Shown here piece after piece: positions 8,189-15,335 of a stretch of DNA of 64,000 nucleotides. Source of the DNA: a virus; the IMG/VR virus record IMGVR_UViG_3300042695_000382, positions 1 through 64,000 of that record; one strand, 5' to 3'. The notes beneath the pieces were generated by a model. It saw only the letters and a list, made by a program, of their open reading frames with translations, did not search any database and was not told the DNA's origin. The stretch's first letter is position 1. Each line of letters opens with the position of its first letter. Made by a program: the position numbers and the translations under genes.

Positions 8189-8956
8189 TTATAGGAAATC
8201 AAGGACTTGGGAGGAATCGACGTTAGCAACTAACTTAGCGATTGCCTGCTTTTTTATCTCTGAAATTCTTACATAAGCACTTGCTCCTTCAATGCCTAAT
8301 CGGCTAGCAATATCGTTTGCGGAATGTTTATCACAGTCTAATCCATAACTTAAGCGTAACACTTCAAACTCACGATCATCTAAATGTTTTTTAAGTAAAC
8401 TAGTAAGATATGAATTCATTATTTCTATATTATAAAATTCTGATTGATCAGGAATTTGATATACCATAAATAAGTCATCTTCGCTTTCGTTCATTTGTTC
8501 GTCAATGCTTAAGAATATAGAATTAAAAAACATTGCAACTAATGTATGATCCTTGCTGCTATCTTTGCGTATTTCATTTAACTTATGCTCTGGTATTTTA
8601 ATTGAGCCTCTATTAATGTCTATAGCTCTTCTGATTGAGCCTTTAATTCTTTTGGATAAGAATGACTTAATTACACTTTCTTTATTGTCAGAATTGTTTA
8701 TTGTATCCCAATCAATGCGATCAATAGCTTGCACTAATCCAATAGATCCATATTGAATTAAATCTGTAATATCTAATACTCCACATGCTTGTGTTGTAGT
8801 TGAAAACTTTTTAGCAATATTCTCTACTAATGGTAAAAATTTAGCAATTAGTTTTTCTCTGGTATAGCCGTAAAAATTATCAGACAGGCTATTCTTGTTA
8901 ACTTGCTTTATATCTTCTTTGTACCTTATGTAGTTTGGTATGTTGTAACTTTTCAT
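8189..8956 (-). CDS. RNA polymerase sigma-70 family factor
   Basis: 255 residues. Region 2: LIAKFLPLVENIAKKF then DITDLIQYGSIGLVQAIDRID and SFLSKRIKGSIRRAID (about residues 35-113). Region 4: KKHLDDREFEVLRLSYGLD followed by the HTH NDIASRLGIEGASAYVRISEIKKQA (about 190-240). It would bind host core RNA polymerase and redirect it to phage promoters; region 1.1 is absent. The stop lies 70 bases from the ERF gene, and its start overlaps the upstream 71-residue gene (ATGA). The repeated 43-bp elements at 11-18 kb are candidate targets. Confidence 0.92.
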   Translation of the reverse strand: MKSYNIPNYIRYKEDIKQVNKNSLSDNFYGYTREKLIAKFLPLVENIAKKFSTTTQACGVLDITDLIQYGSIGLVQAIDRIDWDTINNSDNKESVIKSFLSKRIKGSIRRAIDINRGSIKIPEHKLNEIRKDSSKDHTLVAMFFNSIFLSIDEQMNESEDDLFMVYQIPDQSEFYNIEIMNSYLTSLLKKHLDDREFEVLRLSYGLDCDKHSANDIASRLGIEGASAYVRISEIKKQAIAKLVANVDSSQVLDFL

Positions 8957-9168
8957 AATCCTTTTTCTTTTTTATAGATTTCTAATAGTTCTTTTATGTT
9001 GTCAAAATCATAAGGTCTACGTTTTAGTTTACAAACCCTAATCCAATCTGCAAACTCGATAGCAAATTCATCTGTTAGTTTTTCAAAATGATCAAGCATT
9101 GATTTATCTTGATTTCTATCAATTAAAAATGAGATCATTGTATTTTCAAACCTTTGTTTTAATGTCAT
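8953..9168 (-). CDS. Hypothetical protein (71 aa)
   Basis: Unrecognised, mainly helical and charged (KSMLDHFEKLTDEFAIEFADWI). Both ends overlap neighbours by 4 bases (ATGA type), so it is translationally coupled to the HTH protein upstream and to the sigma factor downstream. An accessory to sigma or host take-over is conceivable but unsupported. Confidence 0.6.
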   Translation of the reverse strand: MTLKQRFENTMISFLIDRNQDKSMLDHFEKLTDEFAIEFADWIRVCKLKRRPYDFDNIKELLEIYKKEKGL

Positions 9169-9818
9169 AAACTGTTATTTAATAGTTCTTTTTCTTTTTT
9201 AAGTTCATTACTCATGTTTCTGTGTATTGTTCTTGATGTACAGTCAAAATAGGTTGCTAATTTGCTGATCGTAATTTTTTGATTGAGGTCGTGCATGTAT
9301 AGCATTGCATCGTATATATCTGATTCAGTTACTTTCTTAGTCTTACCAATCATCTTTCCTACAATAGATAACTTTTCATTAATAGTTAATCCAATGTTAT
9401 CCTTAAATATAATCTTACGGGTTTTATTATAAGGAGGTTCTTCTAAATCATTTAAGGAAACATCATACATCATATTCTGTAATAGTTGTTCACTAACATT
9501 AAATGTAACAAAGCCATTCTTTTTATCACATATATATCTTACAATGCTCTCAAACTCATTTTGATCCATGCCAGGATTTAAATACCATATAACATACAAA
9601 TGCCATTTTAAAGATTTATATGTTGGTATTTTAGCTTTACTTCTAAACAACTCATAACATTCAGTGGTACCTTGTTCATAAAAATAACCCCAGTTATATT
9701 CTTGTGTTGGTTGATCATTAATTGGTCCTCTTCTATATATCACTCTGTGTTTATTTAAATAATCTAAATTTCTATCGTGTGAGTTTTTGAACCCTTCTTT
9801 AAATTTTCTATTGCCCAT
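9165..9818 (-). CDS. HTH-containing phage protein (217 aa)
   Basis: The C-terminal HTH is visible in QKITISKLATYFDCTSRTIHRNMSNEL (about residues 180-206). The central part (YKSLKWHLYVIWYLNPGMDQNEFESIVRYIC) is not recognised. The ATG used (9816-9818) lies 52 bases inside the end of the HNH gene. The first ~25 residues are therefore encoded in sequence shared with the endonuclease and may not be the ancestral N-terminus. The gene may be a replication initiator or regulator; the family is unknown to me. Confidence 0.7.
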   Translation of the reverse strand: MGNRKFKEGFKNSHDRNLDYLNKHRVIYRRGPINDQPTQEYNWGYFYEQGTTECYELFRSKAKIPTYKSLKWHLYVIWYLNPGMDQNEFESIVRYICDKKNGFVTFNVSEQLLQNMMYDVSLNDLEEPPYNKTRKIIFKDNIGLTINEKLSIVGKMIGKTKKVTESDIYDAMLYMHDLNQKITISKLATYFDCTSRTIHRNMSNELKKEKELLNNSL

Positions 9819-10288
9819 AATGGTTGCAAGTTTTTATAATGACACCTTGCGATAATCTCTTCTTGATTATCACAAACACCAATAGGCAATATATGGTCAA
9901 TATGCCATTTTCCCTGGTTTTCCCAATTCATTCCTTCTTTAAATAATGATTCAATGTGAGATCTAACAATATTTATGTCACCCCCTAATAATTCTTCTCT
10001 ATTATAATTCCCTTTCCAATCAATTGATTTAACCGCATAATATATTCTGCTTCTTAACACTTTAGTTAATCTAAAATTAATATTTAATTTATTTTTTTGT
10101 TTACAATAATTATTTGCATAAGCATTTAGTTTTGCTTTATTATTTTCATAATATTGCTTTTTATATTCTGCTATTTTTTCTTTATTGTTTTCTTTATAAA
10201 TTTTATCAAGTTCTTTTTTTCTAACTTTATTATTTAATCTATATTGTTTTTGATATTCTAAATATTTAATTTTTTTTAAATCATTCAT
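9764..10288 (-). CDS. HNH homing endonuclease (174 aa)
   Basis: A lysine/asparagine/tyrosine-rich helical N-terminus (KEKIAEYKKQYYENNKAKLN) is followed by the HNH core KWHIDHILPIGVCDNQEEI and HYKNLQPLWAIENLKKGSK, with the IDHILP histidines and closing N...K pattern. Free-standing enzymes of this type move between phage genomes. Its 3' end overlaps the downstream HTH gene by 55 bases, and it lies 2 bases after the upstream gene, which fits later insertion between them. A/T content is even higher than its neighbours' (long A/T tracts 10080-10280). Confidence 0.85.
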   Translation of the reverse strand: MNDLKKIKYLEYQKQYRLNNKVRKKELDKIYKENNKEKIAEYKKQYYENNKAKLNAYANNYCKQKNKLNINFRLTKVLRSRIYYAVKSIDWKGNYNREELLGGDINIVRSHIESLFKEGMNWENQGKWHIDHILPIGVCDNQEEIIARCHYKNLQPLWAIENLKKGSKTHTIEI

Positions 10289-10290
10289 AA

Positions 10291-10722
10291 TTACAAGTGT
10301 CTATGAATAGCTTGTCTACTTATATTAAGTACATTTGCTATAAAGGTTATTGATTCTTCTGGTAATAGTTTTTGTATCATCTTAATTTTATCTTTAGTCT
10401 TTAATCTTTTATTGTTACTTATTTCCATAACTTGTTTTGTAGATTCTAAAGATTCTTTCATTTTATTAAGATATGCTGATGATGCTTCTATTTTCCTAAT
10501 AGTTAATTCTTGACTCCATTTGTAAAGCCATTCATTAAGCCAACTATAAGGTTTTTTCCAGTTATCAAATCCATTAATACAATGCAATTCCCATTTGTTC
10601 CCGTGTATTTTATGTAACCACCAGTATTCAAACCCATCAAAAGTAATCTTATGATTTTCAGGTATACATAATGCTTCAAGATCTTTAGTAGACCAACTCG
10701 TTATATTCATATCTATTTCCAT
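10291..10722 (-). CDS. HTH-containing hypothetical protein (143 aa)
   Basis: C-terminal helix-turn-helix in SITFIANVLNISRQAIHRHL, at the very end of the protein. The first 70 residues are tryptophan-rich (FEYWWLHKIHGNKWELHC, then FDNWKKPYSWLNEWLYKW), which resembles short HNH-like or NUMOD-type DNA-binding modules but lacks visible nuclease residues. It is the first gene of the 8.2-10.7 kb leftward unit. The upstream sequence carries ATTACGT (10740-10746) and AATATAAATATAA, related to other phage leaders. Confidence 0.6.
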   Translation of the reverse strand: MEIDMNITSWSTKDLEALCIPENHKITFDGFEYWWLHKIHGNKWELHCINGFDNWKKPYSWLNEWLYKWSQELTIRKIEASSAYLNKMKESLESTKQVMEISNNKRLKTKDKIKMIQKLLPEESITFIANVLNISRQAIHRHL

Positions 10723-10873
10723 TTGGTTATATTTATATTATTACGTGTTTACACTGGGATTTACATTAACTGTAAACATTTATTTTGTTATTTGTTGATT
10801 ATTAATTAGTTATATATAAAATAATTTATATATTATAATGGTTTGTTTTTAATTTATTTATGTGTATAGCAAA
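10723..10873. other. AT-rich intergenic stretch upstream of the HTH gene
   Basis: No gene seen. It holds the ATTACGT motif (10740-10746), a TTTACA/TGTAAA dyad around 10760-10785, and a copy of GTGTATAGC (10862-10870). Probably promoter sequence for the leftward HTH gene. Confidence 0.4.
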
Positions 10874-10920
10874 TGTGACATTAGCCTATTACTTTAATAT
10901 ATTAATTAGCTAGTGTCGCA
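10874..10920. repeat. 47-bp inverted-repeat element, copy 1
   Basis: Arms TGTGACATTAGC (10874-10885) and GCTAGTGTCGCA (10909-10920) form an imperfect dyad around an AT-rich 23-base centre. It begins 7 bases after the stop of the leftward 80-residue gene. Same arms and almost identical total length recur at 17103-17149 and 18525-18570. Confidence 0.75.
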
Positions 10921-10927
10921 TATCTAA

Positions 10928-11170
10928 CTACTCTAGCTTTTTATTGTTTAATGATTCTCTCAATTTATTTATTTCTTTTTGTATTTCACTGGCTTTTTCA
11001 TAGTCCTCGTTTTCCACGGCTTCTGCCTTAAATACATTAAGCCTTACTATATCCGCTATTAGTTGATCTCTATCAGCTTTAACGTAGAATTGATTCTCCC
11101 ACTCTTCTTGCTTGGCTAATATCTTTTGGAATACTGCTTCAGCCAATTGCTCAATTTGTTCTTCTGTCAT
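10928..11170 (-). CDS. Coiled-coil protein with UVR-like motif (80 aa)
   Basis: Almost wholly helical and charged. AEAVENEDYEKASEIQKEINKLRE (about residues 49-72) matches the UVR motif of UvrB/UvrC and Clp-associated proteins (acidic-YE-x-A-x-x-x-(K/R)-x-x-I-x-x-L), a protein-protein contact helix pair. It has its own copy of the 43-bp promoter-like element 11 bases before the ATG. A role in binding a host repair or proteolysis protein is possible, but inferred from the motif only. Confidence 0.65.
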   Translation of the reverse strand: MTEEQIEQLAEAVFQKILAKQEEWENQFYVKADRDQLIADIVRLNVFKAEAVENEDYEKASEIQKEINKLRESLNNKKLE

Positions 11171-11180
11171 ATTATTTTTT

Positions 11181-11223
11181 TTATATTAATATTATCAATT
11201 GTTATTCGTGTTCAGATTGTAAA
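11181..11223 (-). promoter_or_regulatory. 43-bp promoter-like element, copy at 11.2 kb
   Basis: Minus strand shows TTTACA, then CACGA, then TTGATAATATTAATATAA, the same spaced blocks as ten other copies. It ends 11 bases before the ATG of the UVR-motif gene. Least conserved in the last block (ATATAA for ATGTAA). Confidence 0.7.
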
Positions 11224-11684
11224 TGTATTTGTATCTTGCGGGTTTCACATCCCATTTTATGTTTATTACCTGCCAAATGACAGTAAGCACACTTCTCTGT
11301 AATAATTTTATATCCTGTTTCAATATGTTGAAAGTCTTTAACTATATAGTCTTTAAAACCAAAACTATTTAATGACATACCTATATTAATGTAAGGACCG
11401 CCACTAGGATCAATCATATCAATTTTATCTTTCAAAGATTCAACCATTACTACATACTCAGGATAGTAATGACTACTAGTTTCATCATCCCATTCATGCA
11501 CAGCTTTTTTAAATTCATTAAAACTAAGATTGCCTCCATCATGAACATAAGCATTGTATGCTTTAGAATAATCATTAGGATAACTTAATCTGCAAAATTC
11601 AAAATTACCTTCCCATAAGACGTCTTGATGATCATCTTCAGTGAATGTAAATATATCGGAATATCTGTTTTTATATGTTGTCAT
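11202..11684 (-). CDS. Hypothetical protein with C-terminal Cys/His motif (160 aa)
   Basis: Unrecognised. The C-terminal 40 residues contain CAYCHLAGNKHKMGC, a possible zinc knuckle. The N-terminus is acidic (FTFTEDDHQDVLWEG), and FNEFKKAVHEWDDET lies in the middle. The last 22 coding bases overlap the promoter-like element of the next gene. It sits one base after the 68-residue gene in the same unit. Confidence 0.65.
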   Translation of the reverse strand: MTTYKNRYSDIFTFTEDDHQDVLWEGNFEFCRLSYPNDYSKAYNAYVHDGGNLSFNEFKKAVHEWDDETSSHYYPEYVVMVESLKDKIDMIDPSGGPYINIGMSLNSFGFKDYIVKDFQHIETGYKIITEKCAYCHLAGNKHKMGCETRKIQIHLQSEHE

Positions 11685-11685
11685 A

Positions 11686-11892
11686 TTATTCTAATTCTTT
11701 TAATATATTACCATGTCTATCTAACCATCCATCAACTATTAAAGCCGTAACTGTTCTACCATAATGACCTTGCAAACTGTATTGCATTTTCTCTTTTGTA
11801 ATTGTAGAAAACATTTCTAATGTTTCTGGATCACTAAGCATACCCATTTCATATTCCATCATTTGATCTACTAAATCTTTTGTTCTTGTCAT
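11686..11892 (-). CDS. Hypothetical protein (68 aa)
   Basis: Unrecognised small acidic protein (LVDQMMEYEMGMLSDPETLEMF). The start overlaps the upstream gene by 4 bases, so it belongs to the 11.2-12.75 kb unit driven by the element at 12770-12812. Confidence 0.6.
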   Translation of the reverse strand: MTRTKDLVDQMMEYEMGMLSDPETLEMFSTITKEKMQYSLQGHYGRTVTALIVDGWLDRHGNILKELE

Positions 11893-12089
11893 AATTTATT
11901 ATCTTTTTCTATTAAACTTAATATATAACTATATACTTCTTGATCTTTTAAATGGGCTTCCATTAATTGTTCTTGACGGTCTTTATCTACACTCCAGAAT
12001 AGATCTCCTGCCATACTTTCATTTAATAGGTGGAAATACTTAGCCCACATTTTGTCTTTTGCTCGTTCTTTTATTTCGTCTGTTATCAT
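11889..12089 (-). CDS. Hypothetical protein (66 aa)
   Basis: Unrecognised, helical and charged (IKERAKDKMWAKYFHLL). Four-base overlaps at both ends mark a coupled operon of tiny genes. Confidence 0.6.
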   Translation of the reverse strand: MITDEIKERAKDKMWAKYFHLLNESMAGDLFWSVDKDRQEQLMEAHLKDQEVYSYILSLIEKDNKL

Positions 12090-12277
12090 AACTTTTCTAT
12101 TTCTTTTTTAACATCAATCCAATATCTTTGTCTAATATTTGGAACTTCGAAGTGTGTTTCATAAATTAATTCATCAACTGCTATTAATGCACATTGTTTA
12201 GCAAAACTAATAGTATTCATTGGTATTAAACTATAATATATTAGCATTAATTCTCTAGCTTTGTCTTCTGGCTTCAT
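12086..12277 (-). CDS. Hypothetical protein (63 aa)
   Basis: Unrecognised. MKPEDKARELMLIYYSLIP followed by FAKQCALIAVDELI is a helical pattern frequent in short phage proteins of unknown role. It overlaps both neighbours by 4 bases. Confidence 0.6.
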   Translation of the reverse strand: MKPEDKARELMLIYYSLIPMNTISFAKQCALIAVDELIYETHFEVPNIRQRYWIDVKKEIEKL

Positions 12278-12753
12278 AATACTGCGGGTCTAGTTATTAC
12301 AGATTCGTTTGCATTTTTTACATTAACTTTTTCAGCTTCGTAGTAATTCCAATAAGCTTCAACGCTATTGCCGGGAACTTTGTATTGATCAGGCATGCAT
12401 TGTGGCATTGGTGTTAAATCAACTTTAGTAATATTATTTGGAACTTTGCATAATGCACCGCTACATTTTAATATAGTTAAATGTTTTTTGCCATAACGTC
12501 GTGTATATTCGTTACCTAACGCAATCATGTGGTCATATAACCATACGTAATTAGATATTGATTCACGAGCCCATATTGCTGATGGATGGTTTTTATGAGT
12601 TGCTTTGTAAGGTACATTTGCGTTTTCACCATCAGAAATAATGTGAGCAGTGCATAATAATTGTGCGGATTCTAGGATCATTTTTACTACATGCTTGTTA
12701 TACATATATTTAGCCGCTTTTTCAGGATCTGTGGACAGATAAAATATATTCAT
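12274..12753 (-). CDS. Phage protein resembling pyrimidine-dimer DNA glycosylase family
   Basis: 159 residues. The opening MNIFYLSTDPEKAAKYMYNK followed by HVVKMILESAQLLCTAH is a block seen in phage proteins often grouped with the pyrimidine-dimer glycosylase/lyase family; HPSAIWARES and NYVWLYDHMIALGNEYTRRYGK also fit. The family name comes from general knowledge; no catalytic assignment is made, as the T4 DenV N-terminal threonine is not seen. First gene of its unit, 17 bases after a 43-bp promoter-like element. Confidence 0.6.
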   Translation of the reverse strand: MNIFYLSTDPEKAAKYMYNKHVVKMILESAQLLCTAHIISDGENANVPYKATHKNHPSAIWARESISNYVWLYDHMIALGNEYTRRYGKKHLTILKCSGALCKVPNNITKVDLTPMPQCMPDQYKVPGNSVEAYWNYYEAEKVNVKNANESVITRPAVL

Positions 12754-12769
12754 AGTTTAATTTAATTGG

Positions 12770-12812
12770 TTACATTAATATTATCATTTAACATTCGTGT
12801 TTAGACTGTGAG
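12770..12812 (-). promoter_or_regulatory. 43-bp promoter-like element, copy at 12.8 kb
   Basis: Minus strand CTCACAG, CACGA and TGATAATATTAATGTAA in the standard spacing, 17 bases before the ATG of the glycosylase-like gene. The first block differs by one base from TTACAG. Confidence 0.75.
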
Positions 12813-12821
12813 TCTTAATTT

Positions 12822-12911
12822 GGAACTAAAAGAGGAATCGAACCCCAAAACCCGTCGGTTGTGACAATGCCCGGAGACTGAAACAGATCCGTTTAGCCCA
12901 GCACTTAGTTC
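12822..12911 (-). ncRNA. tRNA-like structured element (not a normal tRNA)
   Basis: On the minus strand an 8-base stem GAACTAAG with TTTTAGTTC (one G-T pair) closes about 88 nt. The 3' half carries GGGG-TTCGATT-CCTC, a standard T-arm with canonical loop, and the 3' end is CCA-like (TTCCA). Length would fit a class II tRNA. I could not place a proper D-arm or a 7-base anticodon loop: TTGTCAC resembles an Asp loop but has no flanking stem, and CGGA/TCCG forms a separate hairpin. It may be a degenerate tRNA, a tRNA mimic or part of a larger RNA. Confidence 0.4.
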
Positions 12912-13038
12912 TTAGATGACCAGGGAACCGGTTATTTTCTTTATTCCCCTTTCCGTTACAACCCTCTGATCAAGATTGGTAATATTTACGTAACGCCAGC
13001 ACGGCCAACTAACACGTTATGTACAACGTGTATAGCAA
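12912..13038. other. Gene-free stretch, moderately G+C-rich, possible continuation of structured RNA
   Basis: No reading frame on either strand. Contains GGGAA...TTCCC and AACCGGTT dyads, GTTACGTAA, and GTGTATAGC (13028-13036) directly next to the stop of the KTSC gene. Less A+T-rich than neighbouring spacers, which fits a structured RNA 5' to the tRNA-like part. Confidence 0.35.
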
Positions 13039-13266
13039 CTATGCTTTCTTAAATCTGTAGAAAGCTAATACGTATTTGTTTAAGAATTTACCTTTAGATG
13101 GGGCTTCTCTTAAACCATTTACAACATGAGTAGGTACATTAAAGTATTCGTACTCTCTACCGTTTTTGAATAATACAAAAAGTCTTTCAACATTTGGATA
13201 ATAAGACACTTCTGAAATCGCGCTACTATCAACAGTTAGTCTTTCAACTAAGTTTACATTTGTCAT
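13039..13266 (-). CDS. KTSC-domain protein (75 aa)
   Basis: The whole protein is one KTSC domain: VDSSAISEVSYYPNVERLFV, FKNGREYEYFNVP, then LREAPSKGKFLNKYVLAFYRF. The KTSC family (named after a lysyl-tRNA synthetase C-terminal extension) consists of small presumed nucleic-acid or RNA-polymerase associated domains; function here is unknown. Last gene of the unit starting at 14130. Confidence 0.85.
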   Translation of the reverse strand: MTNVNLVERLTVDSSAISEVSYYPNVERLFVLFKNGREYEYFNVPTHVVNGLREAPSKGKFLNKYVLAFYRFKKA

Positions 13267-13277
13267 AGTTATTTAAT

Positions 13278-13751
13278 TTAATTGGTTACTAATTTAGATG
13301 ATTCAATAAGGTATGTCATCTCCTTGGCTTTCATTAAGTTATACGTTTTATTTTGTGTCATTGTGCCAGACCGTTGAGGTGATGGCAATGTAATTGCTCG
13401 CTGATTTGCGCAATCAAATATCGCTACTTGATCATTAATTATACCGGTATATATTGCAGTCTCAAGATCGTCAATATTAATACTAATATCTAAAAATACT
13501 TGTTTGCCATCAACCCATCCGCCTAGGAATGATTCGTCTTTGGATAATTGTTTTACATGCTTTACAAAGTATTGTTTAATATCTTTGTTTTCAAAGTCAT
13601 CAAAATAAAACTGTTCTTCGAAACCTGCAAGACTAACCATATATCCAGTTGATGGATTGAATGAGCCAGTTGTTGCATTATAACTGAATCCGCCAGTTAA
13701 AGATAATTCGCTAAATAAAGTACTTAAATTCATATTATTATTTTGTTTCAA
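13278..13751 (-). CDS. Hypothetical protein (157 aa)
   Basis: Unrecognised. Sequence blocks FNPSTGYMVSLAGFEEQF, SFLGGWVDGKQVFLDIS and INDQVAIFDCANQRAI look like a compact alpha/beta protein. An asparagine-rich start (MKQNNNMNLSTLF) and an alternative Met at residue 7 leave the start uncertain. It overlaps the upstream gene by 14 bases. Confidence 0.65.
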   Translation of the reverse strand: MKQNNNMNLSTLFSELSLTGGFSYNATTGSFNPSTGYMVSLAGFEEQFYFDDFENKDIKQYFVKHVKQLSKDESFLGGWVDGKQVFLDISINIDDLETAIYTGIINDQVAIFDCANQRAITLPSPQRSGTMTQNKTYNLMKAKEMTYLIESSKLVTN

Positions 13752-14130
13752 TTATTAATTCACCAAATGCTTCTTGAAATCTGTCTAACATAATCTCATC
13801 TAATTCTTCTGTAATAAAATCTGTGTTTACACTTACATTGTCGATAGATATACGATTATCATAATCAATACTAAATTCTGCTGAATGAGTATCTACAATT
13901 TGATCACTATCGTAAAGCACACGCTCTAATGCTTCACGTACATTTGAATTAAATTCTTGGAATTGTTCTTCAGTAATACCAGTAGTAGATTTTATTTCAT
14001 TTGCAGCATATAATACATTAGTTCGTAATTTACTTAATATATCTACTACATCATCTTTGCTGAATACACTTGGAAAAGCATTTATTGCATCACCTATTTG
14101 GCATTCAAATAATTCGTTTATTTTATCCAT
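13738..14130 (-). CDS. Hypothetical acidic protein (130 aa)
   Basis: Unrecognised, strongly acidic and helical, with ISIDNVSVNTDFITEELDEI in the second half. First gene of a unit, 19 bases after a 43-bp promoter-like element. A DNA mimic or inhibitor would have this composition, but nothing specific supports that. Confidence 0.65.
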   Translation of the reverse strand: MDKINELFECQIGDAINAFPSVFSKDDVVDILSKLRTNVLYAANEIKSTTGITEEQFQEFNSNVREALERVLYDSDQIVDTHSAEFSIDYDNRISIDNVSVNTDFITEELDEIMLDRFQEAFGELIIETK

Positions 14131-14148
14131 TTTATTATATTTTATTTG

Positions 14149-14191
14149 TTACATTTATATTATCGTTTGTTATTCGTATCTGGACTGTAAG
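14149..14191 (-). promoter_or_regulatory. 43-bp promoter-like element, copy at 14.2 kb
   Basis: Minus strand CTTACAG, ATACGA and CGATAATATAAATGTAA with standard spacing, 19 bases before the ATG at 14130. The 5' part overlaps the last codons of the 72-residue gene upstream. Confidence 0.75.
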
Positions 14192-14388
14192 GCTCCATGA
14201 TCTTCTACAATATCGGCAAGAGTTGTATACAATACTTCAAAGACTTCTTGCATTTTATGTTGTTGCTCGTTGGTTTGGCATTTAAGGTTTACACCAAAGT
14301 CGCGATAAATTTGATCCGCTAATAATTCATTTGCTTCAAAGATAGCTAATTTAATTAGGTTCTCTTCCTTTCTTGTCAGTACTCTCAT
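14170..14388 (-). CDS. Hypothetical protein (72 aa)
   Basis: Unrecognised helical protein (LIKLAIFEANELLADQIYRDFG). Starts inside the end of the upstream gene (38-base overlap), and its 3' end overlaps the next promoter-like element. End of the unit driven from 15528. Confidence 0.55.
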   Translation of the reverse strand: MRVLTRKEENLIKLAIFEANELLADQIYRDFGVNLKCQTNEQQHKMQEVFEVLYTTLADIVEDHGALQSRYE

Positions 14389-14536
14389 ATATAGTTAGTT
14401 CTAATGTATTGTTAAACACTCGGGCATAGGCTTCTGTCATTTTTTCATTATCTGCATAGTGTACAGACCTTACGGTTTCACGCATCCATATTTCGAATGC
14501 TTCCGCTTCTTTAAATGCTAGTTTTTCTTTTGTCAT
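14351..14536 (-). CDS. Hypothetical protein (61 aa)
   Basis: Unrecognised; LAFKEAEAFEIWMRETVRSV suggests one long helix. Starts two bases after the upstream gene; overlaps the next gene by 38 bases in another frame. Confidence 0.55.
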   Translation of the reverse strand: MTKEKLAFKEAEAFEIWMRETVRSVHYADNEKMTEAYARVFNNTLELTIYESTDKKGREPN

Positions 14537-14538
14537 AT

Positions 14539-14757
14539 TTATTCTATTATTTTTATGAATTTATTGTTTTTATCGAATAATAAGGTCAACTCAAACTTAC
14601 GGTCAATTGCACTAAACATCTCCTCAATATTCATGAATTGCATTGCCATCATGAAAGCATTGATGTCACCGTCAAAGCCTTGCTCACGAGCAAACGTGTA
14701 TAGCACAGCCGCATCAATACGGTTTTCGTTGCGCATTTTAATATACTGCTCTTTCAT
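14539..14757 (-). CDS. Hypothetical protein (72 aa)
   Basis: Unrecognised; FAREQGFDGDINAFMMAMQFM is its most distinctive part. Its start overlaps the upstream stop by one base (TAATG). Confidence 0.6.
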   Translation of the reverse strand: MKEQYIKMRNENRIDAAVLYTFAREQGFDGDINAFMMAMQFMNIEEMFSAIDRKFELTLLFDKNNKFIKIIE

Positions 14758-15026
14758 TAATATTTATTTTTAATATCAGATAGTGTTAAGTTATTATGGT
14801 TCCATAGTCTAGTCACACTAAAGGTTTTAGCTTTACGATTCGCTGCACCCTTCATTTTAGTCTTCACTTGTTTATAATCTTCACTTGTAAAACTCTTACA
14901 TAAGCCATCAATATTCACTGCATTGATTCTATTTGCTCTGTTACGTGCTTTCTTTTCTTCAAGATATTGGCACGCTTCTTTCATGTTGTTCGCTATTACT
15001 ATCATATTATTTTTTATTATTCCCAT
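14757..15026 (-). CDS. Small basic hypothetical protein (89 aa)
   Basis: Unrecognised, positively charged (KKARNRANRINAVNIDG, then KTKMKGAANRKAKTFSVTRLW), so nucleic-acid binding is possible. Overlaps the upstream gene by 10 bases. Confidence 0.6.
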   Translation of the reverse strand: MGIIKNNMIVIANNMKEACQYLEEKKARNRANRINAVNIDGLCKSFTSEDYKQVKTKMKGAANRKAKTFSVTRLWNHNNLTLSDIKNKY

Positions 15027-15334
15027 CCTTCTATTAATATTTTACTACCGTTCCATTGTTTACCGTTGATATACCACAACCAATTCTTTTGATTAATTCT
15101 ATAATTGCCGTTTAACAATTGCAGTAAGTAATTCAACCGCTCTTTTGTTGTATTAGTATACCAACCGCAGGAGTCAATATATATTCTACCGTCTTTTGTT
15201 TTAGTTGCAATGGTATTACCCCATAATCTAAGATAGGTTACATCACCATTTGTATTTACTTCCATGTTTTCTCGTTTAAATTCTTTGCTTGCTAAAAAAG
15301 CATGCACTGAATCCATTGTTATTTTCTTTGCCAT
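15017..15334 (-). CDS. Hypothetical protein (105 aa)
   Basis: Unrecognised. Beta-rich middle (VNTNGDVTYLRLWGNTIATK, then GRIYIDSCGWY) and a C-terminal NWLWYINGKQWNGSKILIEGW. Spaced one base after the 58-residue gene. Confidence 0.6.
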   Translation of the reverse strand: MAKKITMDSVHAFLASKEFKRENMEVNTNGDVTYLRLWGNTIATKTKDGRIYIDSCGWYTNTTKERLNYLLQLLNGNYRINQKNWLWYINGKQWNGSKILIEGWE

Positions 15335-15335
15335 A

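Noticed and set aside
12840-12911. tRNA-Asp reading of the TTGTCAC loop
   Set aside because: Flanking bases do not form an anticodon stem, so an amino-acid identity cannot be assigned.
12813-13038. tmRNA
   Set aside because: A CCGACGGG block and a T-arm are present, but the stretch is too short, with no tag frame and wrong order of parts.
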